A stretch of DNA of 64,000 nt from Batrachochytrium dendrobatidis JAM81 (lineage: Eukaryota > Chytridiomycota > Chytridiomycetes > Rhizophydiales), in NCBI RefSeq assembly GCF_000203795.2, contig NW_006281112.1:346452-410451 (forward strand), given 5' to 3'. Each line of letters opens with the position of its first letter. Within the stretch, counting starts at the first letter, position 1. The notes under the pieces are model-generated. The model was not told the origin of the DNA. It did not search any database and was given only the letters and a program-made list of their open reading frames with translations. Below, one piece after another: positions 1 to 12,191 of the stretch. A program made the translations under genes and the position numbers.

Positions 1-2
1 TA

Positions 3-3000
3 GAGCTCAAGTCTAAAAACGAGGAAGCTAATCGTTTGATTGAGCGTGTTGCCATTGACACAGAAAAGGTAAACAAAGAAAAGGCGATTGCTGCCGAGGA
101 AGAAAAAAAGGTGGATGCCATTACCAAGGAAGTTGGGGAAAAACAAACTGCTTGTATGCGTGATCTCAGTGCTGCCGAGCCGGCACTTGCTGCTGCTGCC
201 AATGCTTTAAACTCACTCAACAAGGCCAATTTGACTGAACTTAAATCGTTTGGTTCACCCTCGGATGAAGTCAAAAATGTTGCTGCTGCTGTCATGGTGC
301 TTCTGAGTCCTCCAGGTAAAATTGCAAAGGACAGATCATGGAAGGCATCTAAAAACATGATGGCCAAAGTCGACGCGTTTCTTGAATCTCTCATCAATTT
401 TAACAAGGAAGCCATTGATCAATCCAATCTGGATGCAATTCAGCCTTATTTGCAAGATCCCAACTTTAACGAAGAGTTTATGAAGAGCAAATCTCTCGCT
501 GCTGCTAGTCTTTGCGCATGGGTAGTCAACATTGTTATGTACTACCATGTGTATTGTGATGTTGAGCCTAAAAGAAAAGCACTAGAGTCGGCAAATGCCG
601 AGTTACAGTCTTCTCAGGTCCGTCTTCGTGATATTCAATCCAAGATCGGAGAACTTGATCGCAACTTGGGTGATTTACGCGCCAAGTTTGAAAAGGCAAC
701 TGCTGATAAGCTCAAGTGTGAGGAAGAAGCAAAGAGTACCCAAGAAACCATTGTTTTGGCCAACCGCCTTGTCAATGGTCTTGCTTCAGAAAAAGTACGT
801 TGGAGTGAAGCAGTCGGGCGATTTAAACAGCAGGAAAAAACTATTGCTGGAGATGTACTGGTTTCCGCTGCATTTGTTTCGTATGTAGGTTGTTTCAGTA
901 AGCGCTATCGTGAAGAGCTGCTCAATGACAATTGGCTAAAGTATCTGCGTGACGAAAACAATGAGCTACGAGTTCCTTTATCTGAAGGTGTAGATCCACT
1001 AAGTATTTTGACCAACAGTGCCGAGATTGCCAAATGGAATAACGAGGGCTTGCCTACTGATCGTGTTTCTCTTGAAAACGCCACAATGGTAACTAGCTGT
1101 AAGCGCTGGCCTCTTATTATTGATCCCCAGCTGCAAGGTGTGACTTGGATCAAGACTCGTGAAGGAGCTAACCTCAAGGTTGTTCGTCTTGGTGCTCGTG
1201 GATACCTGGATGCAATTGAAAAGGCAGTGTCTTCTGGCGATGCAGTGCTCATTGAGGATATTGCTGAAAGCATTGATCCAGTTCTCAATCCTCTTCTTGG
1301 TCGCGAAACAATTAAAAAGGGCCGCTATGTTAAGATGGGTGACAAGGAAGTCGAATACGACTCCCGCTTTAAACTCATTCTTCAAACTCGCCTTGCCAAC
1401 CCTCACTATCCACCTGAAGTTCAAGCACAAACTACTTTAATCAACTTTACTGTTACACTTGCCGGTTTGGAAGATCAACTGCTTGCTGATGTAGTGAATA
1501 TTGAACGTCCTGATTTGGAAAAAACAAAGGCAGATTTGACCAAACAGCAAAACGAGTTTAAAATCAAGTTGACTGAGCTTGAAGATGCTCTTCTTTCGCG
1601 TTTGTCGGCTGCACAAGGAAATTTCCTTGGAGATACTGCTCTTGTTGAAAATCTTGAAACCACAAAAAGTACTGCAACAGACATTGAGCAAAAAGTCGAA
1701 GAGGCCAAGCGCACTGAGAAAAAGATCAACGAAACACGAGAACTATATCGCCCAGTTGCGGCTCGATCTTCCCTTCTTTACTTTTTGCTCAACGACCTGT
1801 GGCAAATTCATCCCATGTATCAGTACTCTCTTAATGCATACAAAGTAGTGTTTAAAAATGCCATTAACCGCGCCGACTCCAGCGAGGATATCAAAGAACG
1901 GGTGTTACTTTTAATTGATTCGATTACCTATATGGTGTTTGTTTATACCACTCGTGGTCTATTTGAGCGCGACAAGCTGATTTTCACAGCGCAGATGACG
2001 TTCCAGATTTTGATTGCACAAGGAGATATTGACTACCAAGAGCTCGACTTTTTACTTCGAGCCCCACGTGTTCTTGGTGTGAACAGTACCTTGGAATGGC
2101 TTACTACACCTGCATGGGGAATGGTCAAAGCTCTGTCTAATTTGGAAGTATTTAGAACGCTTTCTTCCGATATTGAAGGTTCCTCAAAGCAGTGGAAAAA
2201 ATATTGTGAAAACGAGTGTCCCGAGAATGAAAAACTACCTCAGGTTTGTAGAATATGGTTTGATGACTATCAAGATGATGTTTAAAATGCTTATGTATTT
2301 ACATGATCCATATAAATGTTTGATAGGAATGGAAAAACAAAACCCCGCTTGAAAAAATGTGTATTTTACGATGCTTGCGTCCTGACCGCATGACTTATGC
2401 AGTTCGTAATTTTGTTGGTATAAAGATGGGCCAGCGATTTATTGAAGCAGCACGAGTTCCTCTTGCCAAATCATTTGAGGAATCTGCACCAGCAACTCCT
2501 ATTTTCTTTATTCTTTCTCCAGGTGTTGATCCTGTCAAAGAAGTTGAAGCGCTTGGCCGCCAACTCGGCATCTCTGAAGATCTTGGAAACTTCCACAACG
2601 TGTCGCTTGGTCAAGGCCAGGAGGTTATTGCAGAACAGAAACTGGATATTGCTTACAAAAATGGTGGTTGGGTCATGTTGGAAAACATACATTTGGTTTC
2701 TAAATGGCTTCATACTTTGGAAAAGAAGCTTGAGGCACTTTCCATTGGAGCGAATCCACAATTCCGTGTATTTTTATCTGCAGAACCTGCTGGTGATCCA
2801 GCATACCACATCATACCTATTTCTATTCTACAGGCGTCAATCAAGATCACCAACGAGCCTCCAACTGGAATGCAGGCCAATATTCACAGAGCACTTGACA
2901 ACTTTTCACAAGAGACTCTAGAAAAATGTTCCAAGGATGCCGAGTTTAAAGCAGTTCTTTTTGCACTTTGCTACTTCCATGCCGTGGTTCTTGAGCGTCG

Positions 3001-4264
3001 CAAGTTTGGTACTCAAGGCTGGAACAAACCATACCCTTTTAGTACCGGCGATTTGATGATTTCTGTTGATGTGCTGTTTAACTACCTCGAGACATTTGCC
3101 AAAGTTCCATGGACTGATTTACGGTATATTTTTGGTGAGATTATGTACGGTGGACATATTTCAGATGATTGGGATCGTAGGCTGTGTTCTGCGTATCTAG
3201 ATGTATATCTTCGCGAAGAAATGCTTGATGGAAACTTTGAGCTTGCACCAGGATTCAACAGTCCACCCACGTCCGACTACAAGGAGTATCACCGATACAT
3301 TGACGACAGTCTACCAGCAGAGTCGCCTTACCTGTACGGTTTGCATCCCAATGCAGAAATTGGTGTGCTGACCAAGATGGCAGATAAACTATTTAAAACC
3401 ATTTTGGAAATGCAACCTCGTGATGCTGCAGGTGGTGCAGCTTCGTCCAAAGAAGAAAAGGTCAAGATTGTTCTTGAAGAAATCATGGAAAAACTACCAG
3501 ACAGCTTTAATGTGGCTGAGCTTATTGCTCGAGTTGAAGAAAGAACCCCTTATATATCTGTTGCTATTCAAGAATGCGATCGCATGAGCATGTTAACGAC
3601 TGAAATCAGAAGATCTCTCAAAGAACTTGAATTAGGTCTCAAAGGTGATTTGACTATTTCTGAAAACATGGAGCTGCTCATGAATTCACTGTATCTCAAC
3701 GAAGTGCCAGCTCGTTGGGAAAAGCTTGCGTATCCATCGCTTCAGCCTCTTGGAGCGTGGTATGGTGACCTGCTATTGAGAATCAAGGAGCTAGAGGCAT
3801 GGGTAGCAGAATTTAACTTGCCCGCGGTAGTTTGGCTGCCCGGTCTGTTTAATCCCCAATCCTTTTTGACGGCTATTATGCAAACAACAGCTCGTAAGAA
3901 TGAATGGCCACTGGATCGTATGGTACTGACTGTAGATGTCACTAAAAAAGCAAAAGAAGAGTTTTCAGGTGCTCCTCGTGAAGGAGCCTATGTTCATGGT
4001 TTGTTTATGGAAGGAGCGCGCTGGGATATGGGTACTGGTATGATACAAGAATCGCTTCTCAAGGAACTTACTCCATCTATGCCTGTCATTTACATCAAGG
4101 CGATCCCAGTTGACAAAAAAGAAACAAAGGGAGTGTACGAATGCCCAGTTTACAGAACAAGGCAGCGTGGACCTACTTTTGTATGGACATTTAATCTTAA
4201 AACCAAAGAACGCCAACAAAAATGGATTCTTGCAGGCGTATGTCTACTTTGTTCTGCAGAATAA
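3..4264 (+). CDS. Axonemal outer-arm dynein heavy chain, beta type (DNAH9/11/17-like), C-terminal part
   Basis: The 3' end of a minus-end-directed microtubule motor of the flagellar outer arm. The reading frame is open from base 3, so the gene starts upstream. Exons 3..2243 and 2327..4264 give about 1390 residues. In order they hold the stalk coiled coil and microtubule-binding head (first 250 residues), AAA5, AAA6 and the C-terminal domain. The intron 2244..2326 (GTTTGT...ATAG) is placed so that KLPQ joins EWKNKTPLEK, a junction conserved in dyneins; reading past this donor adds 12 non-conserved residues before a stop. Conserved blocks include FFILSPGVDP, GNFHNVSLGQGQE, NEPPTGMQAN, LRYIFGEIMYGG, LYGLHPNAEIG and the terminal RQRGPTFVWTFNLKTKE. 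These blocks resemble beta/gamma-type outer-arm chains more than inner-arm ones. The gene implies a flagellated zoospore. The family is certain; the exact paralogue is inferred. Confidence 0.95.
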
Positions 4265-5075
4265 TTGATATATTGAATAAATATAATATTGAGGCAATTT
4301 GCCTATACAACAAGATTAGTAGTTTATTTTTGTCAAGATCAAGATGGAAACAGGTATTTAGTATATGTACTTGACACGCCTTTTGCCATTATAAGTAGAC
4401 TATTGTACTCGTGTTGGAAATACACGGTGATATACTACATAAATCTGCTAGTAAAAACCAATGAAATAGATCATCACTTGTTTAAATGTCTTGCAATACA
4501 CTTGTCTGGTCTTGAATTGCAACTAGATTATGCGTTTCCTTTGATATTCTCAAGCCATGCATGCTGGAATGTATTGAGATTATTTGTGCTTGAGCAAGGA
4601 CAAACCCACAATAGATTTATTTTAGATAAACGTGCACATTAGTCAAGAACATGCTTTAAAGCTAAACTGTATGACAGAACAAGACATCGAATAAGGGTAA
4701 TTAGGGTCTCTAGTATACTGTAAAAATGAGTAGATGCACTAGGAAATAGATTATTCTAAGCGGCAGTCTACAACTTGGTCAATAGCTGTGTATGGTGATT
4801 TAGACTACATGCACTCAATAGTGGATAATAATGATAAATGTGCAGCACCACACTTGAAACAAGACATTGTAGGGCCAGCGGATTTACTGCATATATTTTG
4901 AGCTGTCGCCACACTAGAAATTCAAGTCGGATTATTTGGCATTATCAACTCTACCCAAAATAATCAAAAAATACCTCGGTCTTCATATTGACATTGCGAC
5001 TGGTTTCGTCTACAATATCACTTGCCCACCCTTACTTTACTCTATTTCCAAGACTACTTTATAGTTGCTGAGAAA
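4265..5075. other. Intergenic, no gene recognised
   Basis: An 811-base gap between the dynein stop and the first SH3-receptor start. It contains a 117-codon open frame at 4289..4642, but that has no recognisable domain, no splice partner and an AT-rich, non-coding look. The last few hundred bases presumably carry the promoter of the downstream gene. Confidence 0.5.
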
Positions 5076-6904
5076 ATGCATTTTTTTCTGCATGTTGCAA
5101 CTGCAGCACTTTTTGCAAGTGAACTAGTTCTTGTTGCTGCTCAAGGTGCACAATGCTTCAGCCTAAAGACCTCGACTGCCTGTGGCGAGTTTTCTGGTAC
5201 GTGATTTACTTTTGACTGTAACAAAACCCATTCCATCCTTTCTTGTCTACTGCTATCCATCTGCATTTCTAGCTTCACTATGCTATTTTCAGGTGTATAG
5301 TAGCATCTGATTCCAAAGTGAAAGCTTTACTAGAGGCTGCAAAAAAAGGCGTTTCCTTGTAGCCTGCTATTCACGCGAATTGAAATTGTGTGGATAGCGA
5401 AAGGGGCGACCATAGGGGTCGTTTGTGATGTGGATAGAGCATGGTGTGCTACTGGGTCCACTTAATGCACATTTTATAGGATCAATCAATGCTACACTTC
5501 TTATTGACACTGTCGACCTATCACTAAAGGAATGGACTACAACATTCTATTGTTGCATTTCAACTTGTAAACAATGTTTCAGATGATGTATTTGAATGCA
5601 TGTGACTAATGACGATTTGTTTCTAGACTTTAGCATTCTACCAGATACTGGAGTACCTCAGCGATTCCGCGACATTGCTACATTTGACCAGTACGTTCTA
5701 AAAACGATTGGAACAAACCTCGACTTTCAAAAGTTTTTCAAATCTCGCTACTCATGCCCGACTTGGGATGGAACTGGCCTGAGATACCCACGATCTTTTT
5801 TTTGTGGGTTTTTGGTGGACGCCTCTTTGCAGCTGGGGTGTGCTAAACCTGCTGCTGGCAAACCACTATGTAAGACGACTGCAGACGAGACAGTTGCTTC
5901 ATATCAGTCTATTTTTTCAAATGCCAGCTTCTGTCCAGTAGGCACCCCACATACTCTGGATGCCCAAACTACAGGATATGCATCAAATCTTACTACAGCA
6001 GACGGATGCGTTGTTGCTGTTCAATCGGAATTGTCCATGTGTGGTATGTTGAATTACTTGATGCTATAAATCCTTGTGCTCCTGCATGACTATACTTTGA
6101 TGTTTGGATAGCGGCGTATTTGAAGTGTCAAACCAATGCGTCCATCATTGAAATACGCCACAGTCTATTTTTGTAGTTGGGATGAATCACGTGTCAACTA
6201 AATCTGGTGATTTCATTCGAGTGATTAAACTAACGCGCTGTTTATTTACAGGATTCGCCTTGAAGACGGAAGCTGCTACTTATTGTGGAGTTCCTGCTAA
6301 TGCCGGAAGTGCCTGTTGTACATCTGCCATAGCTGCTGGAAATGTTCTTGCTTCTGCTTCTGTTTCTTCTGTCTCGACCAACCCTTCATCTAGCTCAGTC
6401 AGTCCTTCTGCCAGTAATGTTGCTACTGATCAATCTTCTGCTGATTCTCGTAGTAGTAATTCAGGCGTTTCGATTTCCGAAGGCATGCGTCCAATTGTTA
6501 TTGGTGCTAGCGCAGCTGGCGTTGCTATTATTGCTGCCACTATTCTTGCAATTGTCTTTCTTCGCAAACGAAAGACCAAATCAAAGGCTCTGGAACCCAA
6601 TTTCTCGGAAACTGTTCAAGTTGCCGAAACCATGCAGGTTATTTATGACTATGCTGCTAATCTCTTTGACGAACTTGAGCTCCATATTGGAGATCACATT
6701 ATTGTCAAGTGCAAATTCGATGACGGGTGGGCATTTGGTTTTAACATGTCCACCAAGCAAGAAGGCAGCTTCCCCATGGCCTGCATTAGCCCTATTCAGG
6801 CATCTCACGATTCATTGCCGCCTCTACCTACAGACGTATTTAACGATCGCATTAATCAGCGTGCCTCGTCACTCTATGCTCCAAGCCAAGCCATTCAATA
6901 CTAA
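5076..6904 (+). CDS. Single-pass membrane protein with Cys-rich ectodomain and SH3 domain (array member A)
   Basis: Exons 5076..5196, 5627..6043 and 6252..6904 give 396 residues. A signal peptide (about 1-22) precedes CFSLKTSTACGEF, which opens a secreted Cys-rich domain of about 190 residues. A Ser-rich stalk follows, then one membrane helix (about 260-283, ending in RKRKTK) and a C-terminal cytoplasmic SH3 domain (about 308-365). The SH3 shows VIYDYAANLFDELELHIGD, DDGWAFG and EGSFPMAC. Both introns are in phase 1. The topology fits a surface sensor or scaffold that presents an SH3 inside the cell, as yeast Fus1 and Sho1 do, but the ectodomain is not one I can name. It is the first of three tandem paralogues. 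Start codon choice is supported by the signal peptide. The ligand and SH3 partner are unknown. Confidence 0.85.
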
Positions 6905-7692
6905 ATATGGCATTTTTTATTCTACATCAAAACGTCACCTGCATAATATTCTGACACGATATAGAATAGTATGGACATCAAAGTGGTTTTAAAACCACAA
7001 TTTATTGTGGCGATGGGAGCACAAATTGCCGTTCTTTGTATAGCGCAACCTTTTGCAGATGTTATTTTGGACAAAATGAACCTATAGATCCTTGTTTACT
7101 TGAATACTTTGTAGTTGACATTGAATGTGTAACTGATTGAGTGGGATAAACTCGCAAAATGAGTTGGTCTGTGGCTTTTTAACAAATTTTGTTGGAATTT
7201 AAAAGTAGAGCAGGTTTGGAAGCTAATCTGTATACCGTATCTTTTGTGCTTATATACATTATGATGGCCATAAATTAAAAAGGCATTTTTGATCAGCTTG
7301 GTCTACAAACCTAAAACATTGTCAGTGATGAACCGTTTAGAGAATGCCTGTAGCATTATCCGTTTGGCATGGTTTGCATTGAAGCTATCGAGTCATCTCG
7401 CAGTAGCTCCTGCTCAAAACAGGAGCAAGGGAGGCGTAATGGTAGCCAAGCTTTATTTATTCAGCTAGTTACACCCTATTCACGTAAAAATATCCGACTG
7501 CCCACACTAAGCCATCGACATCATTCCACAACAAAATCAAATTTTTGGAAATCAAATATTTAATCTTTTCTATCGACTAGTCAAATCACTTTATTGATAC
7601 ACTACATACAGACTCGATTGTGATTTTTCTACTTTCGCTCGGTCTACTACTTTCTTTACCTGCTTATAACTACTGATACATATACATACACT
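6905..7692. other. Intergenic with one solitary TIR-like stretch
   Basis: Spacer between SH3-receptor genes A and B. Bases 7464..7500 (TTACACCCTATTCACGTAAA) look like one end of the dispersed inverted-repeat element, but I see no partner end nearby. The small open frame at 7369..7563 overlaps this and has no recognisable features. Pyrimidine-rich sequence before 7693 probably belongs to the gene B promoter. Confidence 0.4.
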
Positions 7693-9929
7693 ATGCCCAA
7701 TGGAGGAGGGTTTTTGAAGCTACTCAAGACATTTTTAGTGATTTCGGCAATACTAAGAGTTCAAGCTCAATCGCCAGGACGATCGACATCGGATCCTAGC
7801 AAATGCTTTTCGTTAAGAACTAGCACTGTGTGTCCAGAGTTTGGTGGTACGTTTTATACCCAAAAAACCTATATTACTGAATATGTTCTTCATTACTATC
7901 CCATTGTTCCATGTTTGACTCCATTGTCCTCCATTTGTTGATGGACTAGAGTATTTCTTTGCATTGTTACCCAATGGCACCACAAGCAATACGCGTTTTC
8001 CTCATATTCATCTCGAGCTTCATACGTGACAACCCAGAGCATTATTTTGGAGTTGGCCACAGTCGTGACACCACAGCAGTGCACAATATTGTTGCATGGG
8101 TGGATTGTGGTTGTACTCTGGTGTAGATTCGGATGAATGCAAGGTGCACAACCTTGGTTTCTTGATGCTGCTTGACTACTGTTACAAACTATTGTTGATT
8201 GGATGACTATTGGGATAATACTGTGTAGCTATTATATTTCACATGCGTTAGGGTGGGCGATTTGATGAGTACACCAGCCACCCGAGCACAGAATGCTTTT
8301 TTATTGTTTTGAGCACTCGATGCGAAACACTCAGTTTCTATCAGTTAAACAGCGCTACTATTGCATATGAATGATCATTGATGATTTTTCCAATGCCTAA
8401 TCTTTAGTAGCAAACCGTTGTGGATGATGATGGTTTGATACATCTTTTGGGATTTGTAGATTATTTTTGGCTATTGCGCTTCATTCCCTGTGGCTCAAAC
8501 AAGTCACTGCAAGCCTTTTCAACTTGCAATTTGATATTGAATGGCACCGTGCACTATTGATTGTTGGTGCCATACATGACGACTTTCCGCGTAGTAGCAC
8601 TTGATTATATGCTACTCTTGTCATTGACCCACATTGAGGCTATTAGCGCATATTTGGTGGGCTAACTATTTACTTTTATGGTGATTCGTACGCTTGATAG
8701 ACTTTGGTTTGCTGCCAGATACACATTCACCGCCTCTTTTTTTAGATGCCAAATCGTTTGATGCATACGTTACTGGATGGGGATCTTCCCCTGCCTTTTT
8801 AGACTACTTTAAAACTCGCTATAATTGCCCCGCATGGAATGGATTAGGATTGAGATATGCACGGTCTTTGATCTGTGGACTATCTGTCCATGCTGCTCTT
8901 GAGCAGGGATGTCCCCCACCCGCTAGATCCGCTTCAAAACAACTATGCAAAGACACTGCTACTCAAGCCGTTGCATCATACCAAGTTATTTTTAGTAATC
9001 CTCAATTCTGTCCAGCAGCTTCACCACGAGCATTAGATACATCAATTTTAAACTTTCAAGAGAAACTTCAACGAGTTCCAGAGTGCATTCCAGCAATCCG
9101 GTCCGATCTATTGATGTGCGGGTTCAGTACCGCTTCAGAACTCACTAGATACTGTGCTTTAGATACTTCTGCTACAGATTTATGTTGTGCAGCTGCAGTC
9201 AAGGCGGGAAATTTACCTCCTGGATCTATTGCTCCACGTCTACAGAATACTGTTGCCGGAGCTGACCGAGTCAATCTTCCACAAAATGTACCAGCCGCAG
9301 CACTACCGCAAATCAACACGACAGTTCCTTCACTAACGAATACGACAAACCATGGAAATAGCACTGTTCAAAACCTTGATACGATGGGCTTGGGGTTGAG
9401 CACAGTTCATATTGGCGCAATTGTTGCATCATTAGGTGCAGTCATAGCTGCTATCTGCTATTTTATATTTGCTAGACAGAATTCGAAGAAAAAGAATATT
9501 ATTGGTGATAGTTCCGAGTATCCTGAACCGATAAAGAAGGTTGAAGATTTAGAATCTTCAGAATCTTCAGAAGTATTAGAGGTTCTGTATGATCACACAC
9601 CTCAGATGTTTGACGAAATTGAACTGCGTAAGTGTTTTTAGATTTGATTCTGGTTGATGCAAACGATCTGTTTTTGATTTTAATGTTATTTTCTACGCAA
9701 CTTTTTAGGCTATGGTGACAAAGTTGTCGTGAAATGCAAATTTGACGACGGATGGGCATTTGGATATAATATGGAGACCAAACAAGAAGGAAGCTTCCCA
9801 CTTGCATGTATGGATATACCTGAGTCGGTGAGAAACTCATTGCCTGATTGGAAAATGACACCCAAGCAAGAAGACGTAAACAATTCGAGTAGAGCAGATA
9901 AATACAAAACTTACGAGTCCTACTATTAG
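7693..9929 (+). CDS. Single-pass membrane protein with Cys-rich ectodomain and SH3 domain (array member B)
   Basis: Exons 7693..7846, 8701..9627 and 9709..9929 give 433 residues. Signal peptide, CFSLRTSTVCPEF at the ectodomain start, Cys-rich domain with YNCPAWNGLGLRYARS matching paralogues A and C, an Asn/Thr-rich stalk with NTT/NST glycosylation sequons, one membrane helix, an acidic linker (SESSEVLE) and an SH3 (YDHTPQMFDEIEL, DDGWAFGYN, EGSFPLAC). The first intron (854 bp) sits at the same phase-1 site as in A and C. B lacks their second intron at MCG^F and has its own 81-bp intron inside the SH3 domain (9628..9708). The start ATG at 7693 precedes a good signal peptide. The SH3 RT loop is the most divergent of the three copies (VLYDHTPQ). 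Function is inferred only from topology. Confidence 0.85.
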
Positions 9930-10386
9930 TCGACGGTATCTGGCTCTCCACTTGATAAAAGGACCGTATTTTGTCACAGATACATGTTTTTTGACTTTTA
10001 AATGCTAGTTTTGCTTGATGTTGCTAGACTGCAGATACGTTTTTACCTAATCGACTGATTTAGATGATACACTGTTTTTATTCCCCTTCAATAAATTTGT
10101 TCAACATATAATTGGGAATAAATTACACTTTACACATTTCAACTAGTTGCATTGAATTTAACGTCTAGAAAAGTGTTGATACAGCAGCAATGGCAGTTCA
10201 AGAATTAAGCTAGTGATGGCATGCTGGTGCATAAAGTTGAATGTTCAGCTTGGCACTCGACCCGTTAAAACGCGTCATTGAATCTTTCTTAATGCAATCA
10301 GCAAACCGATTTGTAATTCAATGGTTTCCAGCTTTAAGCAAACCTGCAACTTTTACAAATACCTGACAACTCTCCAAACGTACATT
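9930..10386. other. Intergenic, no gene recognised
   Basis: AT-rich 457-base spacer between array members B and C. An in-frame ATG at 10321 would extend gene C by 22 residues ahead of its signal peptide. I prefer the ATG at 10387, because from there the protein begins directly with a signal sequence. Confidence 0.45.
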
Positions 10387-11964
10387 ATGCCTGCAACTGG
10401 AGGAACACATTGCAGTAGGGTATTTCCAGTCGCTGTTTTGATCTTGTTGGTATCATCAACCGGTGCACAAAACCCTGAATGCTTTTCTCTCAAAGACAGT
10501 ACTTCTTGCCCACAGTTTGCCGGTGAGTCTATTCGCTTGTTGAATGGTGGCATTTTGCTCTTTCTACTATTCGTAAATGCCGTTTTACGCCTCGGTTCCC
10601 GTCTTCAATTTACACCACGAACATCTAAATGCTTGACATATTGGACCTTGTGACTATGCACTATTCCATCTTGATTAAGTTGAAATCACACATACTAACC
10701 AATGATCCTTGTATACTTTTATCATAGCATACAGCGTTCGCAAAGATAATAGTAATCCACCGCTGTTTAACAATGTAGCATCACTAGATTCATACATTCA
10801 CAATTCTGCACCTACTTCTGCAGGCTTTCAATCTTTTGTCAAAAGTTTTTTGAAATGTCCTGGATGGGATGGATCCGGTGTTCGCTACTCACAATCTTTC
10901 AACTGTGGCCTTGTTGTGGCTAACTCAGCAGTCTGTAATCCTGGTGTCCAGCCTTTCCAACTCTGTCAAGCCACAGCCAAGTATTTTACAGATTCTATTG
11001 AATCTTTGTTCAAGAATCCCGAGTTTTGCCCTGCTGGCTCTACTCGAAATGTTCCCGCTCCTTATCTGTCGTTTGTCAATTCTCTAAAAAAGAACGACCC
11101 ACTAAACAAGCGCGACTGTCTGATTGCTCAGGATGTCGAGTTTGGCATGTGTGGTGAGTGGTTTTATTCCGTCTGAATCATTGATAGTATTTATCCATCA
11201 AAAGTTGTTTGCATAGGCCTTGTATTGTTCGAGTATACATGCTAATCTGCGATTACAAACTAGGATTTGGAACCAAAGCCGAGATTGAAGCCTACTGCTT
11301 ACCAAACAATCCAAGCAAAGATCCATGCTGCGATGCTGCAGTGAGACTCGGCAACATTGGCACTTCTACCACTACCACTACCACAATCGGGGTTGTTGCC
11401 AATCCTACCGCCAATACCTTGGGTACAGCATCACCTTCACTAAGCATAGGTGCTTCTGGTACACGCAATGCTTCTACTCAAGACAGTCAGCAACCTAATG
11501 CTGAGGGAACCACCTCCAACAGCAGCAGTTCCGAAAGTCAAACGGGCCTACTTGCAGGCAAAAAACCTATCCTTATTGGCGGTACTATTGCTGCCGTTGG
11601 TCTGGTTGTTGCAGCCGTCTTTATGTTTGTGATTGGCAGACGACGAGCAATAGCCAGAAATGCTCAAATAGAAAACGGTAATCTTTCTGGTAATTTTGCT
11701 CAAGTTACAGATACGATGGAAGTCATATACGAGTATTTCCCCAACTTGCACGATGAGATTGAACTTCATGTTGGTGATCATATCATTATCAAAACCATCT
11801 TTGATGACGGATGGGCATTTGGGTATAACATGGTGACAAAACAAGAGGGAAGCTTCCCTATGGAATGTGTTGGGCCTATTGGATCTGCCCATCCTTCTCC
11901 GCACGACTCAATGGCTACTCGTAGACGAGTATCTTCGATGCGAGTGACAAGCCAGTACAAGTAG
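10387..11964 (+). CDS. Single-pass membrane protein with Cys-rich ectodomain and SH3 domain (array member C)
   Basis: Exons 10387..10522, 10728..11153 and 11264..11964 give 420 residues. Signal peptide (VFPVAVLILLVSSTGAQ), then CFSLKDSTSCPQF, a Cys-rich domain containing LKCPGWDGSGVRYSQS, a Thr/Ser-rich stalk (TTTTTTIGVV), a membrane helix (PILIGGTIAAVGLVVAAVF) followed by RRR, and a C-terminal SH3 (VIYEYFPNLHDEIELHVGD, DDGWAFGYN, EGSFPMEC). Intron 1 (205 bp) has a clear TACTAAC branch site at 10689. Both introns match gene A in site and phase, so C is structurally closer to A than to B. Three genes on one strand with the same exon plan indicate tandem duplication. Partners of the SH3 domain and the extracellular ligand cannot be read from sequence. 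Confidence 0.85.
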
Positions 11965-12191
11965 TTTCTTTGAAACTGTTTTTAAAAATATATTTACAAT
12001 GTTCAAACTTCAAGTTTTTAGTCTGTAATTTATAGCATTAACATATATCACTCAAGCCATGTCCATTCCCAAGTAAACCTTAGTAAAGAGTTACTGGGTT
12101 GGCCAATTCTGGGCTACACCAACATTGGTGATGTTTTTCGAGTTTATCATTTGAATATCAAAAACTATTTTTTCTTTGAATTCAAACAAAA

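Noticed and set aside
2244..2285. Continuation of the dynein frame past 2243 to a stop
   Set aside because: It adds residues not found in dyneins; a GT donor at 2244 restores the conserved LPQ^EWKNK junction.
4289..4642. 117-codon open frame after the dynein gene
   Set aside because: No domain, presequence, or splice partner, and composition like the flanking AT-rich spacer; likely chance.
5345..5450. TIR-like stretch TATTCACGCGAATTGAAATT in intron 1 of SH3 gene A
   Set aside because: Only one end is seen and the match is weak; not called as an element.
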